Origin: Flavobacterium sp. N3904
GTDB taxonomy: Bacteria > Bacteroidota > Bacteroidia > Flavobacteriales > Flavobacteriaceae
Direction of reading: 5' to 3'
Assembly: GCF_025947305.1 (NCBI RefSeq)
Contig: NZ_CP110009.1
Coordinates: forward strand, 1,426,001-1,490,000
Length of the DNA: 64,000 nt
The position numbers and the translations under genes are program-made. Of the stretch, positions 16,043 through 24,478 are shown in pieces (the first letter of the stretch is position 1; every line of letters starts with the position of its first letter). Below the pieces are notes generated by a model that saw nothing but the letters and a program-made list of their open reading frames with translations, was not told the DNA's origin and searched no databases.

Positions 16043-16852
16043 ATGAATTACACCTACATTATTATAGATGACGATCCAGAAAGTGTTTTGAAGACCAAGG
16101 CAATTGCCAGTGAGTTTTCGGAATTGAATTTTCTAGCTTCAACAGATAATTATGCCGATGGTGTGAACTTGATATTACAACATACACCTAAACTTATTTT
16201 TCTAGAAATAGACCCAAACGATAAGACCAGCAATTTATCTTTACAACTAATTAATGGGTTATTGATGTATTTGAAAGAATTGCCAAAAATCGTTATTACA
16301 ACAAAAAATAAAGATTTGGCTTTTGATTGCATCAAATATGAAGTAACAGATTATCTATTGAAGCCATTACAAGTAATCGATTTTGTAAAATTGATGCACA
16401 AATTAAACAAATACAATACCGAAGATGAAATTGTCCTTGTTCAAAAAACTATTCATAAGGAAAAACAATTGCCTGAAGATATTTTATTAAACAAAAACAG
16501 AAAATCTTTTATTTTATGTGTCAAATCATACGGAGATCATCGATATATTGATTCTAATGAAATTTGTTATTTTCAGGCTGATAATAATTCTACCGACATC
16601 CATTTAAAAAATGGAGAAATGATTACGGCTTTCAAAACATTGAAACATTTTGAAACCGTCTTGTCCAACCCATTTATAAGAATACACAATAGTTACATTG
16701 TTAACAGAAATTACATCTCAAGGATTCATACTGGAAATTCACTTTGCTACATCAAAAAGACTACTATAAAACTCCCATTTTCAAAATCGTACAAAACGAA
16801 TGTAGATTTTATAATTAGTGAATTTGCAAATGAAAATTATATTGAAACTTAA
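16043..16852 (+). CDS. LytTR-family response regulator with atypical receiver domain
   Basis: A 269-residue protein. The N-terminal receiver-like domain (1-120) has the acidic pocket IIDDDP at 8-12. The phospho-acceptor position is Glu55 (LIFLEIDP) instead of Asp, while the conserved Lys is present (YLLKPL). The C-terminal LytTR DNA-binding domain spans about 152-255 (YIDSNEICYFQADNNSTDIHLKNG, FIRIHNSYIVNRNYISRI). Glu may mimic permanent phosphorylation, so this could be a constitutive or otherwise controlled regulator. ATG 16043 is preferred over GTG 16031. No LytS-type kinase is adjacent; a small secreted repeat protein follows. Confidence 0.88.
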   Translation: MNYTYIIIDDDPESVLKTKAIASEFSELNFLASTDNYADGVNLILQHTPKLIFLEIDPNDKTSNLSLQLINGLLMYLKELPKIVITTKNKDLAFDCIKYEVTDYLLKPLQVIDFVKLMHKLNKYNTEDEIVLVQKTIHKEKQLPEDILLNKNRKSFILCVKSYGDHRYIDSNEICYFQADNNSTDIHLKNGEMITAFKTLKHFETVLSNPFIRIHNSYIVNRNYISRIHTGNSLCYIKKTTIKLPFSKSYKTNVDFIISEFANENYIET

Positions 16853-17025
16853 AAATAACCATCTGCCCCGATTTGGTATTCATTCACTAACAAACGAATA
16901 CCATTGACCATAAACGTCTTTTTTTGAGCTGATTATCGCGACTTACTGTTTAGTTTTACAAAAGAATTCCAACACAAACGGAATAAAAAACGTAAAAAAT
17001 AACAACAACATAAAGTCTCAAAATC

Positions 17026-17286
17026 ATGAAAAAAGCTACATTAACAATCGGATTATTTACAGTAGTAACTGCACTAACTTCTTTTGCAAACCCAATAATT
17101 TCAACTTCTAAAATAATTGCAACAAATGAAGTTACATCAATTGATGGCACTGGAAACCAGTCCACTGGAGGAAACAGAAAGGTAGACTATAATGGAAATG
17201 GAAAAATCGTAGTTTCGACAATTAAAATGCAGGGTATTGATGGCACTGGAAACCAGTCCACTGGAGGAAATAGAAAAGTAGATTAA
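17026..17286 (+). CDS. Small secreted protein with a duplicated 16-residue peptide
   Basis: An 86-residue precursor. Residues 1-21 form a signal peptide (MKKATLTIGLF...TSFA, likely cut before Asn22). The peptide IDGTGNQSTGGNRKVD occurs at 39-54 and again, identical, at 71-86, where it forms the C-terminus. The 16-residue stretches before each copy are loosely similar (SKIIATNEVTS and GKIVVSTIKMQG), so the unit is about 32 residues. There are no Cys residues. It lies between a LytTR regulator and a sensor kinase pair, suggesting a signal or surface peptide; this is inference. The upstream gap has a TGGTATTC/GAATACCA hairpin (16874-16903). Confidence 0.75.
   Translation: MKKATLTIGLFTVVTALTSFANPIISTSKIIATNEVTSIDGTGNQSTGGNRKVDYNGNGKIVVSTIKMQGIDGTGNQSTGGNRKVD
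17140..17283 (+). repeat. 48-bp direct repeat inside the small secreted protein gene
   Basis: Copies at 17140-17187 and 17236-17283 match at 45 of 48 positions, with a 96-bp period. All three differences are third-position synonymous changes (AAC/AAT, AAG/AAA, GAC/GAT). Each copy contains a short ACTGG-AAA-CCAGT dyad. Confidence 0.95.
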
Positions 17287-17315
17287 AAAAGTCCATAAAA
17301 AATATTAAATATTAA

Positions 17316-17344
17316 GGCGGTCATTTATTTGATCGTCTTTTTTT
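17316..17344 (+). terminator. Terminator between the peptide gene and the kinase gene
   Basis: GGCGGTCA and TGATCGTC pair over 8 bp (two G-U) with a 6-nt loop, followed by seven T. The kinase ATG lies 3 nt after the T-run, so the peptide gene may be expressed more than the kinase from a shared promoter. Confidence 0.7.
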
Positions 17345-17346
17345 AT

Positions 17347-19437
17347 ATGAATATATTTAGTATTTTTGATTTAATACAAAAGCCTCTATTGAAAAAATAT
17401 TTCTTCATATTATTATTTTTTTTGATTCTTATATTTGGTTGCACCAATAAAAAAAAATCAAAACAAAATGCCTCATCCTCAGAAGATAGCCTTTCTTCAT
17501 ATCTTACCTTAGCTAATGATATTCGGTTACCTTTAGAATACAAACAAAAATACAATCAAAAAGCATTTGACATTATAATTGGCCAGAAAGATGATTCTAT
17601 CAATAAAGTAAATTTATTCAAAATAGCCAATCGTTATTACAACATGGACGATTGGAAAGGGTACTTTCAAACATCAAAACTTATTTTAGAACGATCAAAA
17701 AAAAGTCATGATATAGTAAACATGGCAAAAGCCTATACTTATTTAGGAGATTATTATAGCGCTAAAGTAATTTCGGATAGTGCATTTTACTACTATTTCA
17801 AGGCTGAAAAACTCTATCTAAACCTTAATGACAATTATAATCTTGCCAAAACTATAATCAATAAAGCCAATTTACAGTTCAATGAAAGTGATCTCTTTAA
17901 TTGTGAAATAGCTGTTTTCAAGGCATTACGCACTTTGAAAACCGAAAAAGCAAATGATTTACTGTATGAATCTTACAATCTGTTAGGCATATTATATAAT
18001 GAACGGGAAGAATACGATAAAGCTTTAGAATACCACAATAAAGCATTAATAAGTCTTGATGACAAATCAATTCCAATAGAATTTCAATCCAGAGCCACTT
18101 CATTAAACAATATGGGTTATGTGTATTTAAATTTAAAAAATTACCAACAAGCCAAAATTTATTTTGAAAAAGGATTGCAACAAGAAAATTTATTTGTTGA
18201 CAAACCCAAACTTTATGCCATGTTGTTGGATAATTTGGCTTATGCAAAATTTAAATTGAATGAATCTGACAATCTCCCCGATCAATTTTATCAAGCTCTA
18301 AAAATTAGGGATAGTCTAAAAGTGATACCTGGAATCATATCAAGTAAATTACGTTTGTCTGAATATTTTTATTCCAAAAAAGACACTTTAAAAGCTATTC
18401 AATATGCCAAGCAGTCACTCATGCTTTCCCGCAGTACAAGCCGCTTAAGAAGCATTCTTGAAGCCTTAAAACAAATTGGGAATGTAGATACCAAACATGC
18501 TTCTGTTTATTCAAAAGAATATATTCTTATCAATGATCGTTTACAAAAAGCAGAACGAAATATGGGTGAAAAATTTTCACGAATAGAATATGAAACAGAT
18601 GAAATTAAAGTAGAGAACACCAATCTGGAAGGGCAAAATAAAAAACTTTTGTTAATTTTTAGTTTTGTGGTTATTTTGGCAATATTATTGTATACCATTA
18701 AATCTCAAAAGGTTAAGCAGCGAGAATTGATGTTTAAACAGCAACAACAACAAGCCAATGCCGAAATTTATAACTTAATGATTACACAACAAAACGCTAT
18801 TGAAATCAATAGTATTAAAGAGAAAAAAAGAGTGGCTCGAGAATTGCATGATGGCGTTCTGGGAAGAATGTTTGGTGTCCGAATCAATTTAGATAGTTTA
18901 AACAAAATCAAAGACGACTCAGGAATTGAAAAAAGATTGAACTATTTGGCCGAATTAAAAAATATTGAACAGGATATTCGTGAAATTTCACATAATTTAA
19001 GTAGAGAAAAATCAGAATTAATTAATAACTTCGTGGCAATCGTTACTAATTTATTTGAAGAACAAAAAAAGACTTACCAAGCAAAATTTCTAGCTCGCAT
19101 TGAATCGACCATTAAATGGGATTTGATTGATAACTCTATTAAGATTAATTTGTATCGAATTGTTCAAGAGTCCTTACAGAATTGTAACAAATATGCAAAT
19201 GCCACAACTATAAAAGTCGAGTTTAAAAAACAAGGGGGTAATTTGATTCTAAAAATAAGTGATAATGGAATCGGCTTTAATATCTACAGGGCAAAAAAGG
19301 GAATTGGTTTGCAAAATATTAAATCAAGAACTAATGAATGCCATGGAACACTTGAAATTAAATCAACAGAAGGTGAAGGCACTTCTATTACAGTAACAAT
19401 CCCAATTGAACAAATTCAAAAACCTACAACAAAATGA
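17347..19437 (+). CDS. TPR-domain sensor histidine kinase (HisKA_3 type)
   Basis: A 696-residue inner-membrane kinase. The N-terminal hydrophobic segment ends in LIFGC, a possible lipobox. TPR repeats fill about 60-400 (YTYLGDYYSAKVISDSAFYYYFKAE, NNMGYVYLNLKNYQQAKIYFEKG) and should face the periplasm. A transmembrane helix lies at about 433-451 (LLLIFSFVVILAILLYTI). The phospho-acceptor is His501 in ARELHDGVLGR, and the ATPase domain has DNGIGF at 639-644 and GIGLQNI. ATG 17347 is preferred over an upstream TTG that lies in the terminator loop. Its stop overlaps the start of the response regulator by 4 bp. Confidence 0.92.
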   Translation: MNIFSIFDLIQKPLLKKYFFILLFFLILIFGCTNKKKSKQNASSSEDSLSSYLTLANDIRLPLEYKQKYNQKAFDIIIGQKDDSINKVNLFKIANRYYNMDDWKGYFQTSKLILERSKKSHDIVNMAKAYTYLGDYYSAKVISDSAFYYYFKAEKLYLNLNDNYNLAKTIINKANLQFNESDLFNCEIAVFKALRTLKTEKANDLLYESYNLLGILYNEREEYDKALEYHNKALISLDDKSIPIEFQSRATSLNNMGYVYLNLKNYQQAKIYFEKGLQQENLFVDKPKLYAMLLDNLAYAKFKLNESDNLPDQFYQALKIRDSLKVIPGIISSKLRLSEYFYSKKDTLKAIQYAKQSLMLSRSTSRLRSILEALKQIGNVDTKHASVYSKEYILINDRLQKAERNMGEKFSRIEYETDEIKVENTNLEGQNKKLLLIFSFVVILAILLYTIKSQKVKQRELMFKQQQQQANAEIYNLMITQQNAIEINSIKEKKRVARELHDGVLGRMFGVRINLDSLNKIKDDSGIEKRLNYLAELKNIEQDIREISHNLSREKSELINNFVAIVTNLFEEQKKTYQAKFLARIESTIKWDLIDNSIKINLYRIVQESLQNCNKYANATTIKVEFKKQGGNLILKISDNGIGFNIYRAKKGIGLQNIKSRTNECHGTLEIKSTEGEGTSITVTIPIEQIQKPTTK

Positions 19438-20138
19438 TAATTGAATCAAAAGTGGAAACATTAATTAAGAAAAACATCTTAATTGTAGACGATCATCCCT
19501 TTATCATAGACGGATACAAAAATGCAATTACCCGATATAATCCAAACTTATACGAATATTCATTTACTCAAGGTAAAGACTGTGAAACAGGATATAACAT
19601 TATAACAAATCCAGAAACAGCTCCTTTTGATGTTGCATTTTTAGATATTAGCATGCCTGTATATGAAAGAAAAGGAATTAATTCTGGTGAGGATTTAGCA
19701 AAATTAATTATGCAATTAATGCCGAATTGCAAAATCATTTTACTCACGATGTACACAGAATTGCTAAAAATAAAAAACATCATAGACACCATAAATCCGG
19801 CTGGGCTTGTGATCAAAAATGATTTAACCTTTGATGAATTACTTTTTGGTTTTGATAAAATATTGAAAGACGAGATTTATTATAGCCATTCTGTAATTAA
19901 AATGGCAAATCAAAATGAGAATGGTGATGATATTGATGATGGTGTGGACCAATTTGACAAACTTATCTTATTCCATATCTCTAAAGGAACGAGAACAAAA
20001 GATATTCCACAGTACATTCCAATTTCATTAACTGCGATAGAAAGAAGAAAAGCCCATTTAAAAGAACTGTTTCAAATTCAAGAAGGAAATGACATTGATT
20101 TGATTAAAGAAGCGAAAAACAAAGGCATTATTTTTTAA
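19434..20138 (+). CDS. NarL-family response regulator
   Basis: A 234-residue partner of the preceding kinase. The receiver domain has DDHP at 19-22, Asp71 as phospho-acceptor (FLDISMP) and Lys in VIKND. The C-terminal helix-turn-helix (KGTRTKDIPQYIPISLTAIERRKAHLKELF) spans about 183-215. Start and kinase stop overlap as ATGA, indicating translational coupling. The obvious candidate target is the nearby secreted peptide gene or distant loci; this is not shown by the sequence. Confidence 0.92.
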   Translation: MIIESKVETLIKKNILIVDDHPFIIDGYKNAITRYNPNLYEYSFTQGKDCETGYNIITNPETAPFDVAFLDISMPVYERKGINSGEDLAKLIMQLMPNCKIILLTMYTELLKIKNIIDTINPAGLVIKNDLTFDELLFGFDKILKDEIYYSHSVIKMANQNENGDDIDDGVDQFDKLILFHISKGTRTKDIPQYIPISLTAIERRKAHLKELFQIQEGNDIDLIKEAKNKGIIF

Positions 20139-20149
20139 TCAGTTGAATT

Positions 20150-20260
20150 CCTCGAGGCTTTGCCTCGGGATAAGAAAGGAAATTTCGAAAACCTAAGGTT
20201 TTCATAAAACTAAAAATTTACTTTTTTCCTACAGATATCTCGAGGCTGTGCCTCGGGGTA
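20150..20260. repeat. Two copies of a short palindromic repeat (CGAGGC-nnn-GCCTCG)
   Basis: The palindrome appears at about 20150-20172 (loop TTT) and 20238-20260 (loop TGT), each flanked by CTCGAGGC and CCTCGGG. They look like small dispersed intergenic palindromes of flavobacteria. The rest of 20139-20521 has no gene. Confidence 0.75.
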
Positions 20261-20321
20261 GTTTATTAAAATTTTTGTTTAATAAACAGTTTGACTTCTG
20301 GTATCTAAAAAAGTGACTAGG

Positions 20322-20361
20322 AAAATGCTCTTGTTTATAATAGAATAAACAAGAGCATTTT
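20322..20361. terminator. Strong 17-bp perfect hairpin
   Basis: AAAATGCTCTTGTTTAT (20322-20338) and its exact complement (20345-20361) flank a 6-nt loop. It can work in both directions, and lies about 180 bp after the response regulator stop. Confidence 0.75.
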
Positions 20362-20521
20362 GAGTGTCAATTATGTATTTTCTATATCCAAATATTTTGG
20401 ATTGTGGGCATAATTATCACTGCTTATTTTATCTAATAGCTTGTATACACTTGTTTCAAAGTCTTACATTTATTTTAATGTCCATTGTTCGAAGAGATAA
20501 TCAATAACTTAAAAAAACGTT

Positions 20522-20806
20522 TCAAGCGAAGTTTCTGATCACACAATTTCTATTATTGTGTTTTCTTTTTATGTAGTCTGCTATCTTTTGTTTGGCTTCT
20601 TTCTGAGTATAAGTTCTTCCTTCTTCAATATCTTTTTTCCCTTTTTCAATTAGTGAAAGTTGATTTTCAGAAATGGATTTTGACCAATCTGATTGGTCAT
20701 TTTTGTCTTTTAAAAAATCAACATATTGGTCTACTTCTTGCAAAAGGTTTGAAGGAAGAGATTTTATTTTTTGGTTATTTTTTGAAACTGTTGCAGAAGG
20801 TATAGC
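20522..20806 (-). pseudogene. Decayed antitoxin of a type II toxin-antitoxin module
   Basis: The frame reads AIPSATVSKNNQKIKSLPSNLLQEVDQYVDFLK...LSLIEKGKKDIEEGRTYTQKEAKQKIADYIKRKH, the layout of small antitoxins usually paired with RelE/ParE toxins. There is no ATG: the place where one would be expected reads ATA (20803-20801), and an in-frame TAA lies at 20830-20828. The last residues after KRKH look non-native. No toxin gene follows on this strand. A rare ATT or internal TTG start cannot be excluded, but an orphan remnant is more likely. Confidence 0.6.
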
Positions 20807-20959
20807 TGTAAATCTTTCGTTTCGAATTTATTTACTGAAAAAATAAAAAGTAATACTGATTTATTTTAATCAAGGATAGAATGAATTTTTCAAATAAATT
20901 AAGCCTAATTTTAAAAATCAAATTATTTTGCCACTCCTCTTTTTATTACCTTTACGGTG

Positions 20960-21304
20960 ATGAAAAGGAAACTGCTTATACTAAATCTTTCTTTTGTTGT
21001 TCTACTATTGTTCTCAATAGTTGCTCAGTCATTTGATAGCATTAGCCATTTACAGGAAAAATTTTCTGAAAAAGATTGTCACCACAAGTACAATTCCAGT
21101 GCAGAAATTACACATCAGCATCACAGTTTTGATCATTGTTATGTTTGTCAGTTTCAATTTAGCAGTTCGATTACTCCAAAAGATTTTGCTTTTCAATTTT
21201 ATACCTGGGATGTAGAAATTCCATATTCTTTTACAAACACTGAAACCATTATTTCGTTTTCAGGCAGTTTGTATTCCTATCGAGGCCCCCCAAATTGTAT
21301 ATAG
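20960..21304 (+). CDS. Small His/Cys-rich exported protein upstream of a TonB receptor
   Basis: 114 residues. The N-terminus is a hydrophobic signal or anchor (LLILNLSFVVLLLFSIVAQSF). The centre is rich in potential metal ligands: DCHHKY, THQHHSFDHCYVCQFQF. This fits a periplasmic metal-binding or metal-sensing peptide. The TonB-dependent receptor starts 163 bp downstream on the same strand, which suggests shared metal uptake; that link is inferred. A GTG at 20957 is also in frame, but ATG 20960 is the natural start. A TACCTTTA box lies at 20947-20954. Confidence 0.65.
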   Translation: MKRKLLILNLSFVVLLLFSIVAQSFDSISHLQEKFSEKDCHHKYNSSAEITHQHHSFDHCYVCQFQFSSSITPKDFAFQFYTWDVEIPYSFTNTETIISFSGSLYSYRGPPNCI

Positions 21305-21467
21305 ATAACTCTATTTTTTAGAGTTGTTTTATTTTTAAATTAATTTCATTCGCTGACAATTTTCTTTTTTTAAGAGATTTTGTCGGTGTAATTATTATTT
21401 ACAAATAGTTTCAATCTTCATTTGCTTTTCTAAAAGTATTTTGTTTTGAAACAATACAATTATTCTA

Positions 21468-23675
21468 ATGAAAAAATACATACTATCTCTATTTTTGGGG
21501 CTTACCACTCTTTTACAAGCGCAAAATACATTGTCGGGAAAGGTTACAGACGCCAATAACAATCCATTAATAGGTGTTTCGGTTTATGCGGCCGAATTGA
21601 ATAAATCTACCACTACAGATGCAAACGGAATGTTTCAATTAGCGGAACTTCCAAATGGAGAATTGACATTGACATTTTCTTTTATTGGTTTTTTAAAACA
21701 AAATAAAACAATTGAAAAGATTCAAAATGTTCAAAAACTAGATGTTATTTTAGAAGAAACAGCTTTTCAAATGGATGAGGTAATCGTTTCGACTCCTTTT
21801 ACAAAACTGCAATCTCAAAACGTCATGAAGGTCGATCGCGAAAGCGTTAAAACCATGCAGGAAAAAGGTACTGCCACCTTGATTGAAGGATTGGCTACCA
21901 TTCCAGGAGTTTCTCAAATTTCGACCGGAACTTCTATAGGAAAACCTGTTATTAGAGGATTAAGTGGCAATCGAGTTTTGGTTTATACGCAAGGGGTTCG
22001 ACTCGAAAATCAGCAGTTTGGTGACGAGCACGGTTTGGGATTAAACGATGCTGGGGTCGAAAGTGTTGAGGTTATAAAAGGTCCCGCTTCTTTGCTTTAT
22101 GGTTCAGATGCATTAGGAGGTGTACTATTTTTTAATCCAGAAAAATTTGCTTTGGCCAATACTCTTCAAGGGGATTTCGGGCAACGTTTATTTTCAAATA
22201 CTCTTGGGAGCAGTACTACTTTGGGCTTGAAAACTTCTACCAATAATTGGAAGTATTTAGTCCGTGGGGCTTACAACACCCAATCCGATTATAAAATTCC
22301 AGATGGTGATCGCGTTACCAATACCCGATTTCAGGAAATGGATTTTAAAGCCGGAATTGGCTACAGCAATGCTAAATTTTCGAGTGTTTTGAGATACAAT
22401 TATAATAATTTGGATTTGGGAATTCCGGAAGATGGAGTTGCAGATCAAACCACAGCCAAAAAGCCAGCTTTTCCAAAGCAAGGTGTTTACAACAATTTGT
22501 TTTCACTAAATAACACTTTGTATTTTAACAATTCAAAAATGGATGTGAATTTAGGCTATATCAAGAATGACCGTTCAGAGTTTGAAGATAGTGATGTGGC
22601 TGTTTTACATATGATTTTGAACACATTCGATTATAATATAAAATACTATTTGCCCGCTATTGGAAAAGTAGAAACTATTGTTGGAGTACAAGGAATGTCT
22701 CAGGAAAATAAAAATTTGGCAGAAGAATTCTTGATTCCAAATGCAAAAACGAATGATTTTGGAGTTTTTGGAACTGGGATTTATGATTGGGGAGTAAACT
22801 CTTTGCAAGCCGGTCTTCGTTTTGATTACCGACATTTAATCTCTGAAGAAAACGGAATTCTTGGTCAAGAAGGTTATTTTGAAGCATTGAATAAAACCTA
22901 TGATAGTTTTAATGCATCGTTGGGTTATAAAACTTCTTTTGTAGAAGATTTAACCATTAGATTGAATGCCGCTACGGGTTTTAAAGCACCAACATTGGCA
23001 GAGTTATCGTCGAATGGGGTTCATGAAGGAACTTTTCGATATGAAATAGGAAATCCAAACTTAAAAACCGAGCAAAATCTACAAACCGATTTGGATTTAG
23101 AATATAAAATCAGTCATTTTGAGTTTAGTGTGAGTGCTTTTTACAATCATATAAAAGATTATATCTACGCATCTCCAACTGGAGTTGAAATTGATGGATT
23201 TCAAGTGTATGATTATATTCAAAACAATGCCAATTTGTATGGTGGAGAAATAGCAATGCACATTCATCCACATCCACTAGATTGGTTGCATTTTGAAACT
23301 AGTTTTGAAACCGTTACCGGGAAATTACAATCGGGAGGTTATTTACCTCAAATTCCGGCAAACAATTGGAATAACACCTTAAAATTTGATTTCACGAATA
23401 ATAAATGGTTTCAAGATGGTTTTGCAACTTTGAACGTTTCGACTACGTTTAGTCAGGATAAAGTAAGTGGGTTTGACATTCCCTCAGACGGTTATACACT
23501 GCTGAATATGGGTTTTGAAGGAAAAGTAAAGCTCGGCAATACCGCTTTTGATGTTAATTTGAATGGAAATAATTTACTGAACAAAACCTATGTTCCGCAT
23601 TTGTCCCGTTTGGCCAGTGATGGGATTCCAAATATAGGAATCAATTTTATTTTGGGAGTTGCATTTAAATTTTAA
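21468..23675 (+). CDS. TonB-dependent receptor, possibly metal-related
   Basis: A 735-residue outer membrane receptor. Signal peptide to about 19 (LTTLLQAQ), then a carboxypeptidase-regulatory-like domain (LSGKVTDANNNPLIGVSVYAAE, 22-100), then a plug (GTATLIEGLATIPGVSQISTG, KPVIRGLSGNRVLVYTQGVR, VIKGPASLLYGSDALGGV), then a beta-barrel ending in aromatic KF. The plug motif NQQFGDEHGL recalls zinc receptors of the ZnuD type, and the gene follows a His/Cys-rich small protein, so metal uptake is plausible. The ligand cannot be decided from the sequence. Confidence 0.9.
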   Translation: MKKYILSLFLGLTTLLQAQNTLSGKVTDANNNPLIGVSVYAAELNKSTTTDANGMFQLAELPNGELTLTFSFIGFLKQNKTIEKIQNVQKLDVILEETAFQMDEVIVSTPFTKLQSQNVMKVDRESVKTMQEKGTATLIEGLATIPGVSQISTGTSIGKPVIRGLSGNRVLVYTQGVRLENQQFGDEHGLGLNDAGVESVEVIKGPASLLYGSDALGGVLFFNPEKFALANTLQGDFGQRLFSNTLGSSTTLGLKTSTNNWKYLVRGAYNTQSDYKIPDGDRVTNTRFQEMDFKAGIGYSNAKFSSVLRYNYNNLDLGIPEDGVADQTTAKKPAFPKQGVYNNLFSLNNTLYFNNSKMDVNLGYIKNDRSEFEDSDVAVLHMILNTFDYNIKYYLPAIGKVETIVGVQGMSQENKNLAEEFLIPNAKTNDFGVFGTGIYDWGVNSLQAGLRFDYRHLISEENGILGQEGYFEALNKTYDSFNASLGYKTSFVEDLTIRLNAATGFKAPTLAELSSNGVHEGTFRYEIGNPNLKTEQNLQTDLDLEYKISHFEFSVSAFYNHIKDYIYASPTGVEIDGFQVYDYIQNNANLYGGEIAMHIHPHPLDWLHFETSFETVTGKLQSGGYLPQIPANNWNNTLKFDFTNNKWFQDGFATLNVSTTFSQDKVSGFDIPSDGYTLLNMGFEGKVKLGNTAFDVNLNGNNLLNKTYVPHLSRLASDGIPNIGINFILGVAFKF

Positions 23676-23697
23676 AAGGTCAATTTTTTAGAATTAT

Positions 23698-23727
23698 AAA
23701 CCCCAATAACTACTGTTATTGGGGTTT
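23698..23727. terminator. Bidirectional terminator between TonB receptor and mtgA
   Basis: AAACCCCAATAA and TTATTGGGGTTT form a perfect 12-bp stem with T-rich flanks on both strands, between two convergent genes. Confidence 0.85.
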
Positions 23728-23730
23728 ATT

Positions 23731-24477
23731 TTAATATTCAATTTTTCCCATGTGTCTCATAATCCGAACAATTTTGGCTTTCCTATTGTTTATATATGAA
23801 GAAGAACTCGTGGCTTTGTATTTCCTTGGATTAGGCAAAATAGCGGCTATTCCTGCGGCTTGAACAGGAGTAAGACTAGATGCATCTTTTCGGTACCAAT
23901 GTTCTGTTGCGGCATAGGCTCCGTAAACGCCGTCTCCCATTTCGATGCTGTTGAGATACACTTCCATAATACGCTCTTTGCCCCAAATAAGTTCTATCAA
24001 CACTGTGAAATATGCTTCCAGGCCTTTTCTTAGATAGCTTCGGCCTTGCCATAGAAAAACATTTTTGGCGGTTTGTTGCGATATGGTACTTCCGCCTTTT
24101 ATTTTTCGGCCTCTTTCGTTGCTTTTGTAGGCTTTTTGCATGGCGATAAAATCAAATCCATTGTGAGTTAAGAAGGTGCCGTCTTCACTGGCAATTACTG
24201 CTTTTTGCAAATTCATCGATATTTTATCAAGGGGTTCCCAATTGTGGTCAAAATAGACTTCTTTTCCGGCGGCTTTGTTTTCTATAGCACGAATAACCAT
24301 TAAAGGAGTAAACGGTACTGGGACGAATTTAAAAAGGACCACAAAAAATATCGAAATTCCAAAGAACCATAATAAGGCTTTCAATAAAAACCATTTTACT
24401 TTGGTCATAAAACTTCCCGATTTTTTTTTGACAGGTTTTTTTGCTGTTGTTTTCTTTGGTGTTATTTTGGTCGCCAT
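23731..24477 (-). CDS. mtgA: Monofunctional biosynthetic peptidoglycan transglycosylase
   Basis: A 248-residue GT51 glycosyltransferase that polymerises lipid II into glycan strands. A Lys-rich N-terminus precedes one membrane anchor (about 29-50). The catalytic Glu98 is in [17 protein letters not shown]. Other GT51 motifs are [30 protein letters not shown] and [24 protein letters not shown]. No transpeptidase domain is present. It starts 1 bp after the FAD oxidoreductase stop, so the two probably share a transcript. Confidence 0.93.
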   Translation of the reverse strand: MATKITPKKTTAKKPVKKKSGSFMTKVKWFLLKALLWFFGISIFFVVLFKFVPVPFTPLMVIRAIENKAAGKEVYFDHNWEPLDKISMNLQKAVIASEDGTFLTHNGFDFIAMQKAYKSNERGRKIKGGSTISQQTAKNVFLWQGRSYLRKGLEAYFTVLIELIWGKERIMEVYLNSIEMGDGVYGAYAATEHWYRKDASSLTPVQAAGIAAILPNPRKYKATSSSSYINNRKAKIVRIMRHMGKIEY

Positions 24478-24478
24478 T

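Noticed and set aside
17140..17283. Two-copy 48-bp repeat considered as a CRISPR or att duplication
   Set aside because: Only two copies, in frame, with synonymous differences; it is protein-coding duplication.
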